This document shows positions 63,766 to 64,000 of a stretch of DNA of 64,000 nucleotides, piece after piece. The stretch lies in contig NZ_SOMG01000030.1 of the NCBI RefSeq assembly GCF_004402045.1, positions 496,001 to 560,000 of the forward strand, written 5' to 3'. A model generated the notes under the pieces. It did not search any database, was not told the DNA's origin, and worked only from the letters and a program-made list of their open reading frames with translations. This stretch comes from Lelliottia nimipressuralis (lineage in GTDB: Bacteria > Pseudomonadota > Gammaproteobacteria > Enterobacterales > Enterobacteriaceae). The translations under genes were made by a program, and so were the position numbers. Numbering within the stretch: the stretch's first letter is position 1; each line of letters begins with the position of its first letter.

Positions 63766-64000
63766 TTATTTTAAGACCAGCATGCTCAAGCATGACATAA
63801 GCATCAGCGCGATAGCAATCTTGACGCCGTTCAGAGAGTTAGCACCGTGTTTCATCCAGGGTTTTGACCACGCGTGATACACGCTAACGGCAAGATATGA
63901 CGCCTGAATGACCCAGGTAAGCATTCTGAATAAGTAACCCGAACTGCTCAGATGGGTAATTGTCTGCATCATTTCCATGCAATACAGAATAATTCCGACG
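63766..64000 (-). CDS. Small membrane protein, 5' end outside the window
   Basis: At least 78 residues. Two hydrophobic segments are visible; an in-frame ATG is at 63978, but the frame stays open and hydrophobic to the window edge (VGIILYC before MEMMQ), so the true start is likely beyond 64000. It is one base upstream of the DUF2975 gene and belongs to that operon. No family recognised. Confidence 0.6.
   Translation of the reverse strand, partial: VGIILYCMEMMQTITHLSSSGYLFRMLTWVIQASYLAVSVYHAWSKPWMKHGANSLNGVKIAIALMLMSCLSMLVLK

Overview
The window reads as a chromosomal segment of Enterobacter or a close relative in the Enterobacteriaceae. The order azoR-hrpA-ydcF-gapC-cybB matches the enterobacterial backbone, interrupted here by accessory cargo. 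Gene density is high, and BIME/REP-type palindromes of enterobacterial style sit between genes. I see no rRNA, tRNA, CRISPR array, insertion sequence or prophage.

Left part (1-8.7 kb): small metabolic and regulatory units. These are a MerR regulator divergent from an SDR with a textbook MerR promoter, an orphan PTS IIB-like protein, a HAD phosphatase, a LysR/Old Yellow Enzyme pair followed by a secreted SnoaL-like protein with an odd N-terminus, a TetR/DUF1348 pair around a perfect operator palindrome, a histidine phosphatase, a GNAT enzyme, and an unrecognised membrane-protein pair.

8.9-14.8 kb: a tightly coupled eight-gene operon (SnoaL-like, SDR, FAD amine-oxidase-like, DUF1365, cyclopropane-synthase-like methyltransferase, DUF2878, chalcone-isomerase-like, DUF3833 lipoprotein). 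Almost every junction is an ATGA overlap. It probably modifies fatty acyl chains of membrane lipids. Two YdcZ-family transporters with a LysR regulator follow. Then comes mesX-mesD, a folate-independent methionine synthase with its DUF1852 partner.

19-34.8 kb: backbone genes (yaiL, an RluA-family pseudouridine synthase, azoR, hrpA, ydcF, gapC, cybB), an O-methyltransferase, a complete EmrAB-type tripartite efflux operon with a long operator dyad in front, and a DeoR regulator/Gfo-Idh oxidoreductase operon.

34.8-61.1 kb: the most striking block, a type I secretion adhesin island. An AT-rich 740 bp leader precedes a TolC-like outer-membrane protein, a 6001-residue BapA-like adhesin, a LapB-type ABC transporter and an HlyD-type adaptor. 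The adhesin holds 43 Ig-like domains arranged as a six-domain, ~1797 bp higher-order repeat, then five domains of a second type, FG-GAP-like calcium motifs and an RTX-type secretion signal. Two divergent regulators follow: a tandem winged-helix protein and a LuxR-HTH/EAL protein with an altered loop 6. A 16 bp motif is shared between the leader of the adhesin operon and the regulator intergenic region, which suggests common control.

Right end (61-64 kb): a DUF883-like membrane-anchored protein, a GNAT enzyme divergent from a LysR regulator, and an operon of a small membrane protein (cut by the window edge), a DUF2975 protein and an XRE regulator.
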